DNA from: Hymenobacter qilianensis
GTDB taxonomy: Bacteria > Bacteroidota > Bacteroidia > Cytophagales > Hymenobacteraceae
Length of the DNA: 64,000 nt
Assembly (NCBI RefSeq): GCF_014489555.1
Contig: NZ_CP060784.1
Span: 3,844,001-3,908,000 of the forward strand
Direction: 5' to 3'
Positions 43,887-52,847 of the stretch are shown piece after piece. The first letter of the stretch is position 1; every line of letters starts with the position of its first letter. The notes under the pieces are model-generated. The model had not been told where the DNA came from. It saw only the letters and a list, made by a program, of their open reading frames with translations, and did no database searches. The translations under genes were made by a program, and so were the position numbers.

Positions 43887-44870
43887 ATGAAGCCTGCTCT
43901 TAAAATTGTCGCTGCTCTAGTATCGCTGCTATTCCTTAGTGGCATCGGTGGCTACTTCTACGTCCGCAAAATGTATGAAGCGCCCGCTAATCAGCTGCAG
44001 ATAGCTCGCCTGCCTGTAGCCTCATCATTTGTGTGGCTGGCTGATACGCAGGGTACACGCCCGGTGGCACATGCGGCTTTACTCGTTCCGGTTGTTGTGC
44101 CTGGCTGCGCCCAAACCTGCTACCTGCAATTCGATTCGGGGGCACCCTACTCCCTACTCTACTCCCACCCACTCACGGCCCTTCAGCAGCAATATCCGGC
44201 CATGCGCCTCGCCTACACGGCAGGCCATGATACAGTAACTGATTTTCAGTTCGGTTTAGGCAATGGCCAAATTACTTCCCGAAGCATACAGGTAAGACCA
44301 ATGGGCGCCCGCCAGCTACCTGCACCTGACAGCAAAAACTATCTTATCATTGGTACCCTGGGCACTGATATAATGGATGGCCGGGTGCTGCTCATCGACT
44401 ACGCTCGCCAGCAATTTCGCCTTTCCACTGCCATTCCCGATAGCCTTACCCAGCGCCTTGCGTTTGTTCCGCTCTCGTTTGAAAGTCGGCGGGTACAGCT
44501 CACGCCAGAGTTGCAAGGCAAGCCCCAACAACTCCTGTTTGATACCGGATCCAGTGCCTTTGCCTTGCTGACCAGCGAAAGCACATGGCAGGATTTAGCC
44601 AAAGCCGGGGCTCCTGTTCAAGCGGCCTCCGTCAACTCGTGGGGCAAAAAGCTCACTTCCTATACGGTTCCCAGTACGGCTCAGCTTGGCTTTGACAACC
44701 AGACAATTCCCCTGGGCACCGTCACGCACATCGAAGGCACTACTTTCTTTCAGAATGTACTCATGCGCTTTTCCGGCATGGGCGGCATGCTCGGCAACGA
44801 ACCATTCGCGAACCAAATCATCGTTCTGGATGTGAAAGGCAGACGCTTTGGAATCCTACAACCCAACTAA
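43887..44870 (+). CDS. retropepsin/pepsin-like aspartic protease family protein, membrane-anchored
   Basis: 327 aa. N-terminal anchor (ALKIVAALVSLLFLSGIGGYFYV). Two Asp-Ser/Thr-Gly motifs in hydrophobic context: YLQFDSGAPYSLL (about 80-92) and LLFDTGSSAFALL (about 216-228), each followed by a long beta-rich lobe (YLIIGTLGTDIMDGRVLLIDY; GMGGMLGNEPFANQIIVLDVKGRRFGIL). This looks like a bilobal aspartyl protease made of two retropepsin-like halves. Whether it is active is uncertain. Periplasm-facing. Ends 31 bp from the convergent receptor gene. Confidence 0.65.
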   Translation: MKPALKIVAALVSLLFLSGIGGYFYVRKMYEAPANQLQIARLPVASSFVWLADTQGTRPVAHAALLVPVVVPGCAQTCYLQFDSGAPYSLLYSHPLTALQQQYPAMRLAYTAGHDTVTDFQFGLGNGQITSRSIQVRPMGARQLPAPDSKNYLIIGTLGTDIMDGRVLLIDYARQQFRLSTAIPDSLTQRLAFVPLSFESRRVQLTPELQGKPQQLLFDTGSSAFALLTSESTWQDLAKAGAPVQAASVNSWGKKLTSYTVPSTAQLGFDNQTIPLGTVTHIEGTTFFQNVLMRFSGMGGMLGNEPFANQIIVLDVKGRRFGILQPN

Positions 44871-44901
44871 GTACCAGATTCTTGCCGCTTAATCCTGTGG
44901 A

Positions 44902-47408
44902 TCAGAACCGCGCAATCACGCGCAGATTCACCAGGCGCTGCGACAGATAATTCGGGACGGAATAGGTGTCGCCGTTTACATCCTGCAAGTAGCTGTAGCC
45001 GCCCACGTTGTTTGCGGCCAGCACATTCAGAATTTCCAGACCCAGCCACAAGCTTTCTAACTGACCCGTACGACGTGGCGTAGCGCCGGCGGTGCGCAGG
45101 GTGAGCACTTTGGAAACGCCCAAATCGACGCGCTTGTAGGAGCGGCTGAGCTTGGTGGTGCCGCGCTCTTCAGGCAGGTTGGGCGGGCTGAACGGCAGGC
45201 CCGAGCCAAACACAAAGTTCACGTAGCCCTTTACTGAAGGGTTGTTGGGCAGATGGTCCTGAAAGAAAATACCCACGTTCAGGCGCTGGTCGGTGGGGCG
45301 GCGGATGTAGCCTTTTTCTTCCCTCCCAATCTCCTTGCCCTCCTCGTCGCGCAGGGTGACGAAGTCGTCGTCCAAGTTTTCGCGGGTGGTGAGCACGCCT
45401 AGGCTAAACCACGACTCCGTGCCGGGCACGAACTCGCCGGCCACGCGCGCGTCGAGGCCGGCGGCGTAGGCGGTGGCGTTGTTGCGGGCAAAGTAGCGCA
45501 GACGCACATTGTCCAGGTCGTAGGGCACCACGTCGGTGAGATATTTAAAGTAGACTTCTCCGGTGAAGCGGAAAGGCCGCCCCCACTGCTGAAACTTCAG
45601 ATCCTGGCCGGCGATAACATGCAAGGAGCGCTGGGCCCGCAGCTCCGGGTTCAACTGGCCCAGTTGGTTACGCAGTTCGCGATAAAACGGCGGCTGATAA
45701 TACACGCCCGCTGCCACTTTGAACGCCAGCTCCGGGTTGCGGCGGGTAATAAACGAGTACTGCACACGGGGACTAAATACCAGCTGGCGGTTTACGCTCC
45801 AATAGTGCGCGCGCACTCCATAAGTAAGCGTGCGCAGCGAATCGAACGTAATAGTATGCTGGGCGTAGCCTTGATAACGGTCGCTATTAAGCGTCAGATC
45901 GGTGCGCAGGCGAGTATTCCGCGCATCGGGCACAAAGCCTGCCGAATCGACAAAGCCGTACTCATTCAGTGTATCCTCGATGTGCTCGCGGCCCGCTTTT
46001 GCCCCCCAGCGCACCGTGTGGCGGCTGGTCGGCGTCCAGGTGCCGCGGGCTTCGAGAGTTGCCAGGCGGGCGCTGAGGGTGTTGCGCGAATGATCGAAGC
46101 GCGAGCCCAAGTCGCGGATGCGCACGGGCCGGTTGAAGTCAGGTGAGCTCGGGTCAACGTTGATATCGGCGAAGCGGTAGCTGGCTTCCACGTCCCGAAA
46201 CTCCAGTTCCCGCGAAATAAGCCCCCCAGCCAGCAGCTCCCCCGTAAACTTGGGGCTGAACTCGTGGCGCAGATTCAGGCCACCCTGGTAGGTGTCGTAC
46301 TGCATCCGTTCGCGGCCGTCGTAAGCGATGAACAGACGTGTAAACTGGTTGGTGGCCGTGCTGAATGTGCTTTGGCCGGTTTCGGGTGTGAAGCGGTAAT
46401 CGTTGTGGGCAAACGACGTCAGCAAACCCAAAGTCGTCCGGTTCGGCTCCGATTTGCCCCCCAGCGCGGCGTTGATGTAGAGTTGGCCGTCGTAAAAAGT
46501 GGGGTTGTAGCCGCCCTGCGCCTGCCGCAGCGAGCGGAGCACGTACTGAGCATTTTTGTACCGAATTCCGGCCAGATAGCTCACGCGCTTATTGGGCGAA
46601 GTGGCTTCTACGTGGGCCGTGCCGCCCACCAGGCTGGCCGTGGCCGAGGCGCCAAATCGAGCGGGCGTTTTGTACTCCACATCCAGCACCGACGAGAGCT
46701 TATCGCCAAACTTGGGCTGCCAGCCGCCCGTCGAAAACGCCACCTGGCTCACCAGATCAGGGTTGATAAAGCTCAGGCCTTCCTGCTGGGCAGCCGTTAC
46801 CAGAAACGGCCGGTACACCTCAATGCCGTTCACGTACACGAGGTTTTCCTCGTAGTTGCCGCCCCGCACCGAGTAAGTGCTGGTCAGCTCATTGTTGGCC
46901 ACCACACCCGGCAGCGTGGTCAGTATTTTGTTGAAATCACCGAAGGCGGAAGGCAATTCCTTTGCCGCCCGCGGGTTGATGCGCGTCAGGCTGACTTGCT
47001 CCCGCGTATCAGCACCTTCTCCCCGGCCGCGCACCGTCACATTGCCCAAGGCGCGGGCATCAGTAGCGAGTGTGAGCCGTTGGGGGGCATTTTTGGTTAA
47101 ATCCAGGGGCGTGCGCAACACTTTGTAGCCTAGGCGGCGCGCCACGAGCACAGGGGCCGGCGCCCCGGGCGCGGGAGGCGTTACGCGCAGCGAAAATTGC
47201 CCCCAGCGTCGGTGGTGGTACCGCCGGGCTGGCCTTCCACGCCTATATCGACAAGCTCCAGTGGCTGCCCATTCGCGTCGCGGACGCTGCCGCTGACCAC
47301 GACGCGAGTGGCAGTTTGTTGGGCCATCGCCCCCGCCCCGACCAGTACCAGCAGCAAGGTCAGTAACAGAGTAAAGGACTTGTTTATCAGGCGATTAATC
47401 AAATGCAT
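44902..47408 (-). CDS. TonB-dependent receptor with carboxypeptidase-like (CarboxypepD_reg) N-terminal domain; one frameshift as read
   Basis: About 835 aa outer-membrane receptor. Signal peptide (FTLLLTLLLVLVGAGAMAQ), a CarboxypepD_reg-like domain (VSGSVRDANGQPLELVDIGVEG), then after one extra base in the run 47200-47204 FSLRVTPPAP..., a plug (NKILTTLPGVVANNELTSTYSVRGGNYEENLVYVNGIEVYRP) and a 22-strand barrel ending IARF with a terminal aromatic. The ligand is unknown; no SusD partner is present, which argues against a SusCD glycan system. Start overlaps the stop of rpe (TGATG), suggesting coupled translation. Confidence 0.9.
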
Positions 47409-48126
47409 CAGGCGTTCAGGCTCTCCTCCGATTCATCCTCCAGCAGCTCGCTTTCGCTTAAGTGCGCCCGCAGGTCAGCCAGCGTAGCCACCGGGTCGGG
47501 CGAGCCGAACACGAAGTTACCAGCCACCAGCACATCGGCCCCGGCTTCCACCAAAGCAGCGGCATTATCGAGGCTCACGCCCCGTCAATCTCAATCAGAG
47601 CCGAAGAGCCGCTATCTACCAGCAGTTCCTTCAAAGCGGCCACTTTGCGCAGGGTATTCGGAATAAATGCCTGTCCACCAAAACCTGGATTCACCGACAT
47701 TACGCACACCAAATCCAGATCGGCCGCAATATCTTCCAGCAGCCATACCGGCGTATGCGGATTCAGCGCCACTCCCGCCCGGCATCCGAGCGCTTTGATT
47801 TGCTGAATGACGCGGTGTAAATGCGGGCAAGCCTCATAATGCACCGTGATGTTGGTTGCGCCCGCATCGCGCACGGCGGCCAGGTAATTCTGGGGGTCCT
47901 CAATCATCAAATGCACATCCAACGGCTGCTTGGCGTGCCGGCCAATGGCTTGCAACACCGGCACCCCAAACGAGATATTCGGCACGAAGCGGCCATCCAT
48001 AATGTCGCAGTGCAGCCAGTCGGCGGCGCTGCCGGCGAGCCGCTCAATTTCAAATTGCAGATTGGCAAAATCGGCGGCGAGCAGCGAAGGAGCCAGTAAT
48101 GGGGCTAGGCGGCGGGTAGAAGTCAT
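47408..48126 (-). CDS. rpe: ribulose-phosphate 3-epimerase; one frameshift as read
   Basis: Interconverts ribulose-5-phosphate and xylulose-5-phosphate in the pentose phosphate pathway. APSLLAADFANLQFEIERL, DWLHCDIMDGRFVPNISFG with catalytic Asp and metal His, PLDVHLMIEDP, MSVNPGFGGQAFI and IEIDGGVSLDNA. The frame breaks in a run of four C at 47580-47583; one more base gives GGVSLDNAAALVEAGADVLVAG and a 239-aa protein that ends at 47408, overlapping the receptor start by one base. The C-terminal tail ELLEDESEESLNA is acidic. Confidence 0.94.
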
Positions 48127-48234
48127 ACCGCGAAGGTAAGCGTTTGGGCGCGAGCTTGGATGCAGTTTTCACTCAACAATTGTCTTACTTAAACTTGCTA
48201 TCCAAAAGTGAAGATTAACAGCCGTTCATCAAAT

Positions 48235-48339
48235 AAGGCGGTCATGCAGAGCGGTAGCGAAGCAGCTCCGCGTGTTTAGCGGGATTACTAACCTAAATGC
48301 CTGAGCGAGCTGCTTCGCTCCGCTCTGCATGACCGCCTT
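48235..48339. repeat. dispersed hairpin element (copy D)
   Basis: AAGGCGGTCATGCAGAGCGG... (48235-48268) pairs with 48303-48339, with a single bulged T. The loop holds GATTACTAACCTAA. Between rpe and the RES toxin gene. The inner stem reads GAAGCAGCTC, a variant of GAAGCATCTC in the others, changed on both arms. Confidence 0.9.
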
Positions 48340-48359
48340 TATGTTAGTCGTTGTTGAGA

Positions 48360-48821
48360 TTATTCCTGATTTTCCGCTTTAATCCGTGGGTCGAAGGCAA
48401 ACTCCTCGCGACTGCTGATGCGGATCCGGGCAAAGTCGGGGTGGCGGGCGTGCAGAATGTAGTTGAACTCGCTGGCAATAATAGAAGACGGCACCCGCAG
48501 CACAGGTGCCGTCTTGCCTTCATACCACGCGTCGCCCAAGGGCTGACAAAGGGAGTAGTTGCGGGTTTTGTGCCAGTTGGGGGGCAATTTTTCCAGCGCA
48601 ATGGTCTCCACGGTTAAGTCATCGGGAATCTGAATGACTATCACCTTGAACCGCTGATTTAGTCCTTCCCCGCCCCGGTGTACCACGTTTTCCAGGCATG
48701 CCAGCGCCCGACTACTGGCCGTATAAATCACGAAATGACCTTTGGAATTCCAGCGTCCGCGGTTGCCTGAGGCATACAAATCCTGTGCGTACTCCGCCAA
48801 GCAAATACGGTATACTTCCAC
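48360..48821 (-). CDS. RES-domain toxin (NAD-degrading family)
   Basis: 153 aa. RES family: VYRICLAEYAQDLYASGNRGRWNSKGHFVIYTASSRALACLENVVH carries the conserved Arg, the aromatic/Gly-Arg-Trp-Asn and the Ser-x-x-x-A-x-x-E motif; PSSIIASEFNYILHARHPDF is the C-terminal signature. Characterised RES toxins (MbcT and relatives) deplete NAD+. Thirteen bases after the antitoxin stop, same strand, so the two form one operon. Confidence 0.9.
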   Translation of the reverse strand: MEVYRICLAEYAQDLYASGNRGRWNSKGHFVIYTASSRALACLENVVHRGGEGLNQRFKVIVIQIPDDLTVETIALEKLPPNWHKTRNYSLCQPLGDAWYEGKTAPVLRVPSSIIASEFNYILHARHPDFARIRISSREEFAFDPRIKAENQE

Positions 48822-48833
48822 CCTACTGCGCGT

Positions 48834-49298
48834 TTAAGCCAAGTCGCCGTAGGCAATCCGATCCAACTCTTCCAACACCAGATCGATACCACCGCTGGTT
48901 TCCAGCAACGTGAGTGGCACTTGCCCATCGAGGCCGTAGGAAGGCTTTTCGAGCCAACGCACAAAGGCATCGGCTTCGCCAAATACCTGCTGCCCGCGCA
49001 GATGCAAAGCCAGCAGCTTCAGAGTCTGCTCGCTGTGAGCGGGATTCAGGTTTTTCTGCTCTTGGCGGTAGGTACGCAAGGTTTTGGTTGTGATGTTGAG
49101 AATGTCAGCCAACTGCTCAGGGTGCAGATGGAGCAAGCCAGCCACAGCAATAGCCGTAGCAGCCGAAACGCCCTGCCGCGCAGCCATTACCAAAGAGAAA
49201 GAATCTTTTACCACCTTCTTAAGCGCCGTCAACTCCGACCCAGCCATGGGAAGGCTGACGATTCCGCCTGCTTTGCGAGTTGTTGCTATGCTGCTCAT
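48834..49298 (-). CDS. Xre/MbcA/ParS-family antitoxin (DUF2384)
   Basis: 154 aa. Helical N-terminus (LTALKKVVKDSFSLVMAARQG), an Xre-like HTH with LADILNITTKTLRTYRQEQKNLNPAHSEQTLKL, and the DUF2384/MbcA C-terminal part (LALHLRGQQVFGEADAFVRWLEKPSYGLDGQVPLTLLETSGGIDLVLEELDRIAYG), which inserts in the toxin active site in known pairs. Upstream lies a perfect promoter box overlapping an imperfect palindrome, as expected for self-repression. Confidence 0.9.
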   Translation of the reverse strand: MSSIATTRKAGGIVSLPMAGSELTALKKVVKDSFSLVMAARQGVSAATAIAVAGLLHLHPEQLADILNITTKTLRTYRQEQKNLNPAHSEQTLKLLALHLRGQQVFGEADAFVRWLEKPSYGLDGQVPLTLLETSGGIDLVLEELDRIAYGDLA

Positions 49299-49321
49299 GA
49301 TCGAAGTAGTTCTTGGTGTTA

Positions 49322-49355
49322 TTCCAAAGTTAGGAATATTTTCCCTTTAACTCGG
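49322..49355 (-). promoter_or_regulatory. promoter/operator of the toxin-antitoxin operon
   Basis: On the minus strand TAACTTTG (49325-49332) is a perfect TAnnTTTG box 27 nt before the antitoxin ATG. It overlaps AAGTTAGGAA...TTCCCTTTAACT (49328-49353), an imperfect palindrome that could be the Xre binding site. Confidence 0.5.
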
Positions 49356-49433
49356 AAATTTTTCTTTTTGTTCGGTTATGTTGTCGATTGACTCAGAGCT
49401 TGAACCAAATCACCTTATTAAAACAAACCTCCA

Positions 49434-49534
49434 CGAACGTCATGCAGAGCGGCAGCGAAGCATCTCGCTCGCGCTGTTAGATTAATAATCCCTAGCACGC
49501 GAGATGCTTCGGCTCCGCCTCTGCATGACCGCCT
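49434..49534. repeat. dispersed hairpin element (copy E), chimeric ends
   Basis: Left end GAACGTCATGCAGAGCGGCAGC is of the copy-C type, right end GCATGACCGCCTT is of the copy-B/D type, so the outermost bases do not pair while the inner GTCATGCAGAG...CTCTGCATGAC stem does. The loop TGTTAGATTAATAATC matches the reverse complement of copy C. With a small hairpin at 49578-49601 it fills most of the 330-bp gap upstream of the antitoxin. Confidence 0.85.
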
Positions 49535-49577
49535 TGTTTAAGTAGATAAACACATAAGTACAAGCGCACAAAAAAGA

Positions 49578-49601
49578 AGCTCGAAGCAAATGCTTCGAGC
49601 T
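49578..49601 (-). terminator. short hairpin after the zinc-ribbon gene
   Basis: AGCTCGAAGCA/TGCTTCGAGCT, 11-bp arms with a two-base gap, flanked by an A tract on the plus side so that the minus-strand transcript ends in U residues. Lies about 28 bp after the stop of the zinc-ribbon gene. Confidence 0.6.
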
Positions 49602-49628
49602 ACGTTCAAACTATACTCTTTATCAACC

Positions 49629-49940
49629 TTACTTCTCCCCTTTCTTCCAGGGCTGCCAGTCTAATTCGCCATTCTCGCGGCGGCGTAGGAACACGGTTTG
49701 GTCGTCTTTTTGAGTTTTGCCGAAGGTCACGTCGCCGCGGCAGTCGAGGCATTTGACGGATGTGTATTTAAATTTATCCTGAGCCACGCGGGAGGTAAGA
49801 TCGAGGTTATCGGAGCCGCAGAGGCCACAGGCAGGCACATCGGCGAAACTCAGGCGGTCGTACTCGGACACCACGTCGTGGAAGTTGCCTCCCTGCACGG
49901 TGAAGTGAAACTGCCGGCGCCCGATGCGCTTGGTAATCAT
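49629..49940 (-). CDS. small zinc-ribbon-like protein, unknown function
   Basis: 103 aa from MITKRIGRRQ. Two CxxC pairs, CGLCGSDNLDL and CLDCRGDVTFGK, spaced like a zinc ribbon, and a C-terminal LRRRENGELDWQPWKKG. No signal peptide. I do not recognise a named family; nucleic-acid binding is a reasonable guess from the fold only. Confidence 0.6.
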   Translation of the reverse strand: MITKRIGRRQFHFTVQGGNFHDVVSEYDRLSFADVPACGLCGSDNLDLTSRVAQDKFKYTSVKCLDCRGDVTFGKTQKDDQTVFLRRRENGELDWQPWKKGEK

Positions 49941-50022
49941 GAGTTGAAGCACAGCAAAAACGTTGGAAAGTGAATACTACTATTGAGGTAAGAATAACAG
50001 TTTTACTGCAAACAAAAGTCCA

Positions 50023-50068
50023 CAAAAAAGCCCCCAGGCCGGAAAAACCGTTGCTGGGGGCTTTTTTT
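50023..50068. terminator. terminator after the subtilase gene
   Basis: AAAAAAGCCCCCAG (50024-50037) pairs with CTGGGGGCTTTTTTT (50054-50068) around CCGG/CCG inner bases. Directly downstream of the subtilase stop on the minus strand. Another inverted pair of the recurrent motif. Confidence 0.9.
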
Positions 50069-50079
50069 GGAGAAAGAAT

Positions 50080-51786
50080 TTAAAGCTTCACGAAACGCAC
50101 AGTGCGGCGCACCCGGCCTGCACTCACGGAGCAGGTATAGGTGCCTTTCGCCAGCATACCCGGCCGCAGTTCTACCTGCTGAGCGGAGGTCGCGGGCACT
50201 TTTTGCTCTACCACCACGCGTCCACGAGCATCGATCAGGCGCACTACCAGTGCTACCTTCTGGAACTCGGGCGTGAGCTGTAAGAACAATCCATCATCGC
50301 GCGTTGGGTTGGGGTAAACGGCCAGCTGGCCTGGAGCGGGAGTTGGCGCGGCCACGGGCAGCAGAGTGCCGGCGGCAAGGGTTTGAGCCCGACTAAAATC
50401 AGGAATGCCGTAGCCCAGCTCATTATCGGGGCGGGCGGCTTGGGAGCCGGAGCGCTGCAACGTGGCAATTACCTGCTGCGCCGTAAGCGTAGGATTGGCT
50501 TGCCAAAAGCCCGCCGCCAGGCCCGCCAGCGTAGGACAAGCGTAGGAAGTTCCGTTGCCATTCACCACCGTACCCCCGGCCGTCAGCACAGCCGAAGCTC
50601 GCCCTTGTGCCGCCAGCGCGGGCTTTATGCGCCCGTCGGCCGTAGGCCCAACCGAGCTGAATACGGCCCGCTGGAGCAGCACCGAATCGACAGCGCCAAC
50701 TGTAAGAATGGAATCTGCGTCGGCGGGAGCGTTCACGTAGCGCCAGGGGCTGCTGCCTTCATTGCCGGCGCTGTTTACCACCAGCATCCCCACGCGTGCC
50801 GCCACCGTAGCCGCCCGCGACGAAAGGGCCGTGCGGCCGTTCAAATCGGAGTAGGTATAGTCAGGTGAGGGCTGATCGAAGTCGTTGTAGCCCAGGGAAG
50901 AGCTGATAATGTCCACGCCCACCGAGTCGGCGTACTCGGCCGCGAGCAGCCAGTTAGCTTCCTCCACCTGGTGCTCTGATTTTACATCTTCCGTAACCAA
51001 TAAATGGTAGCTGGCCTTAGGAGCCGTGCCCACAAAGAAGCCGGGCTGGTTGGCGCCCATCGTTGATAAGCACTGGGTTCCGTGCTCATTACGGCCGTAC
51101 ACCGACGTATTATTTTCTACGAAGTTATATGTACTGAGCAGGCGCTTTTCTTCGAACAGAGGGGCAAAAGCCGGTAGGCGGTCAACGCCCGAAAAGCCAC
51201 CGTCGAATACGGCAATCTGGATACCCTCCCCCCGAAAACCAGCGTCGTGCATGGCCACGGCCCCCAGCATCTGGGCTTGCCCGTATGCTGGCCCGTAAGT
51301 AGGACGCCCCGGCGCCGTAGGAGTTGCGGGCGGCACCGTAGCCGGCGGATTGGCCGCTATGGGCGCGGCGGCGGCTGCCTGCGTCCGAATAAGGGTTTGG
51401 GTGCCCTGCACCGAAGGAAGCTTGCGAAGGGAAGCCAGCGTGGCGGAGTCGCAGACCACCACGGCGGCATTAAACCAGCGCGATGTATACCACACCTGCA
51501 CGCCCGGCACTGCCTTCAGCTGGGTTACATAAGCAGGATTGACGGGCAAATCGCGGGGCTGAATAGCAATATTCTGGCGCGTACGGCGCGTAATGGCGCG
51601 GGCCGATAAATACGCTTGCGGCTGCGTGATGCTATAAGGAGAATTGGCTTTATCCCGAAAGAAAACCAAGTGCCTACCCACCACGGCCGTTACCTGCGGC
51701 GGACCGGCAGGACCCGATGGGGTATTAGCACTACTCAGGTGGCTACTGAGCCCCATCCAGAATAAGACAAGCAGTGAAAGTCGCAT
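50080..51786 (-). CDS. secreted S8 (subtilisin-like) serine protease with T9SS C-terminal sorting domain
   Basis: 569 aa from MRLSLLVLFWMG, which starts a signal peptide. The catalytic triad is present: Asp in IAVFDGGFSGVD, His in NEHGTQCLSTM, Ser in NGTSYACPTLAG, plus the oxyanion Asn in VVNSAGNEGSS. The last 80 residues (LAVYPNPTRDDGLFLQL...VVRLIDARGRVV...GTYTCSVSAGRVRRTVRFVKL) are a type A T9SS sorting domain, so the enzyme is exported across the outer membrane and probably surface-attached or released. A Pro/Ala-rich spacer (about 155-180) precedes the catalytic domain. The frame is open upstream to 51870, without support. Confidence 0.92.
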   Translation of the reverse strand: MRLSLLVLFWMGLSSHLSSANTPSGPAGPPQVTAVVGRHLVFFRDKANSPYSITQPQAYLSARAITRRTRQNIAIQPRDLPVNPAYVTQLKAVPGVQVWYTSRWFNAAVVVCDSATLASLRKLPSVQGTQTLIRTQAAAAAPIAANPPATVPPATPTAPGRPTYGPAYGQAQMLGAVAMHDAGFRGEGIQIAVFDGGFSGVDRLPAFAPLFEEKRLLSTYNFVENNTSVYGRNEHGTQCLSTMGANQPGFFVGTAPKASYHLLVTEDVKSEHQVEEANWLLAAEYADSVGVDIISSSLGYNDFDQPSPDYTYSDLNGRTALSSRAATVAARVGMLVVNSAGNEGSSPWRYVNAPADADSILTVGAVDSVLLQRAVFSSVGPTADGRIKPALAAQGRASAVLTAGGTVVNGNGTSYACPTLAGLAAGFWQANPTLTAQQVIATLQRSGSQAARPDNELGYGIPDFSRAQTLAAGTLLPVAAPTPAPGQLAVYPNPTRDDGLFLQLTPEFQKVALVVRLIDARGRVVVEQKVPATSAQQVELRPGMLAKGTYTCSVSAGRVRRTVRFVKL

Positions 51787-51999
51787 TAATGGCGCGGAAA
51801 AGAAGCAGAAAAAGAAACAAATCAACGGCTGGCTAGCAGAAAAAAGCCCCCCAGACCACATACAGCACATGCTGAAAACTGTACTAATATCCTACAAAGC
51901 CTAACTGCATGTAGTAGGACAATAACACGGATGCCGGCGAAGTCGTTGCATGATCGGGGCGGTAAAAAGCCCCTCAGCAGTTCAACCTATATGTAACAG

Positions 52000-52040
52000 C
52001 GCCCGACAACGGTAGTTATAAAATCTACCATTATCGGGCG
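52000..52040 (-). terminator. hairpin ending the mnmA-lipoprotein operon
   Basis: 16-base arms 52000-52015 and 52025-52040 (CGCCCGACAACGGTAG against CTACCATTATCGGGCG). On the minus strand the two non-identical positions become G-U wobbles while on the plus strand they are mismatches, so the hairpin is built for the minus transcript. No long U tract follows. The rest of the gap 51787-51999 holds a half motif AAAAAAGCCCCCCAG at about 51841 and nothing else I recognise. Confidence 0.6.
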
Positions 52041-52073
52041 TTGCTTCAAACGTTATTTTCACCCTGCCAATGG

Positions 52074-52835
52074 CTACAGTTTTCCAGCCTCGATCAACAC
52101 CTCGACCCGGGAGCTGCCTGCCAGTCGGTAGCCGGGTACTAAAGAGCAATCGGCGGGTGAGCCGGGTGGGCAACCATATTGGTAGCGACGACGCCAGCGA
52201 TGGATAGGGCCCACTTCGCGGGCATACACCTGGCGTTGAATATTAAGGTTAAACAGATCGTAGGCAGTTGTGTCGGCGGTCGTAACGGTCTGCTCGTAGC
52301 GCTGGGGCTGGGCAGAAGTCGCTAACTCAAAAGGCTCGCCAACCCGGTCGTAGCCCCGTTTTTCAGCCGTAATCGTATCGCCAGAATTGTAGGCGTTGGA
52401 GTTCCATTTACGGCCCGTGCGCACCGGAAATACTAGTTCTACGGTCCGGCGGTTGCTACGGGTAAGCAGCAGCGTGTTCGGGGTGGTCTTGATAATAAAT
52501 ACGCTGTCGTCGCGCCAGGCCGCGGCGGGAGTAGTACGGCGCGACCGCACCACCCGGTAGACGGAGTCGCCGGCGGCATCAATAAACGTTTCGTCTATCC
52601 GCTCCCGAAACTGAAAGCGGGTAGCCGTGCCCGTGTTATTCTGATAAATGGAATCTACCACTGCATAAATCCGGTACGCTCCCACCTCCACCGGATAATA
52701 CTCCAGGCCCATGTCGGGGCCGGGTTCTGTTTCGCGGGTGCAGGCCCCCGCCACTCCTAGCGCCAGCAAACCAGCTATGAAAGCGCGTCTACTCCTAGAT
52801 AATTTAAAGAAACGCGAACGATAGAAGTGGCTCAT
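52074..52835 (-). CDS. lipoprotein, unknown function
   Basis: 253 aa. Basic N-terminus, hydrophobic stretch and lipobox (AFIAGLLALGVAGAC, Cys32), then a beta-rich domain: LEYYPVEVGAYRIYAVVDSIYQN, FQFRERIDETFIDAAGDSVYRVVRSRR, LVFPVRTGRKWNSNAYNSGD. The start YYPVEVGAYRIY is a pattern common in Bacteroidota lipoproteins of unknown role. Twelve bases after the mnmA stop, so co-transcribed with it, without an obvious functional link. Confidence 0.7.
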   Translation of the reverse strand: MSHFYRSRFFKLSRSRRAFIAGLLALGVAGACTRETEPGPDMGLEYYPVEVGAYRIYAVVDSIYQNNTGTATRFQFRERIDETFIDAAGDSVYRVVRSRRTTPAAAWRDDSVFIIKTTPNTLLLTRSNRRTVELVFPVRTGRKWNSNAYNSGDTITAEKRGYDRVGEPFELATSAQPQRYEQTVTTADTTAYDLFNLNIQRQVYAREVGPIHRWRRRYQYGCPPGSPADCSLVPGYRLAGSSRVEVLIEAGKL

Positions 52836-52847
52836 GCAAAAGCAGAA

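Noticed and set aside
46264..47100. 278-codon open frame opposite the TonB-dependent receptor
   Set aside because: Shadow frame; the receptor plug and barrel are clearly on the minus strand.
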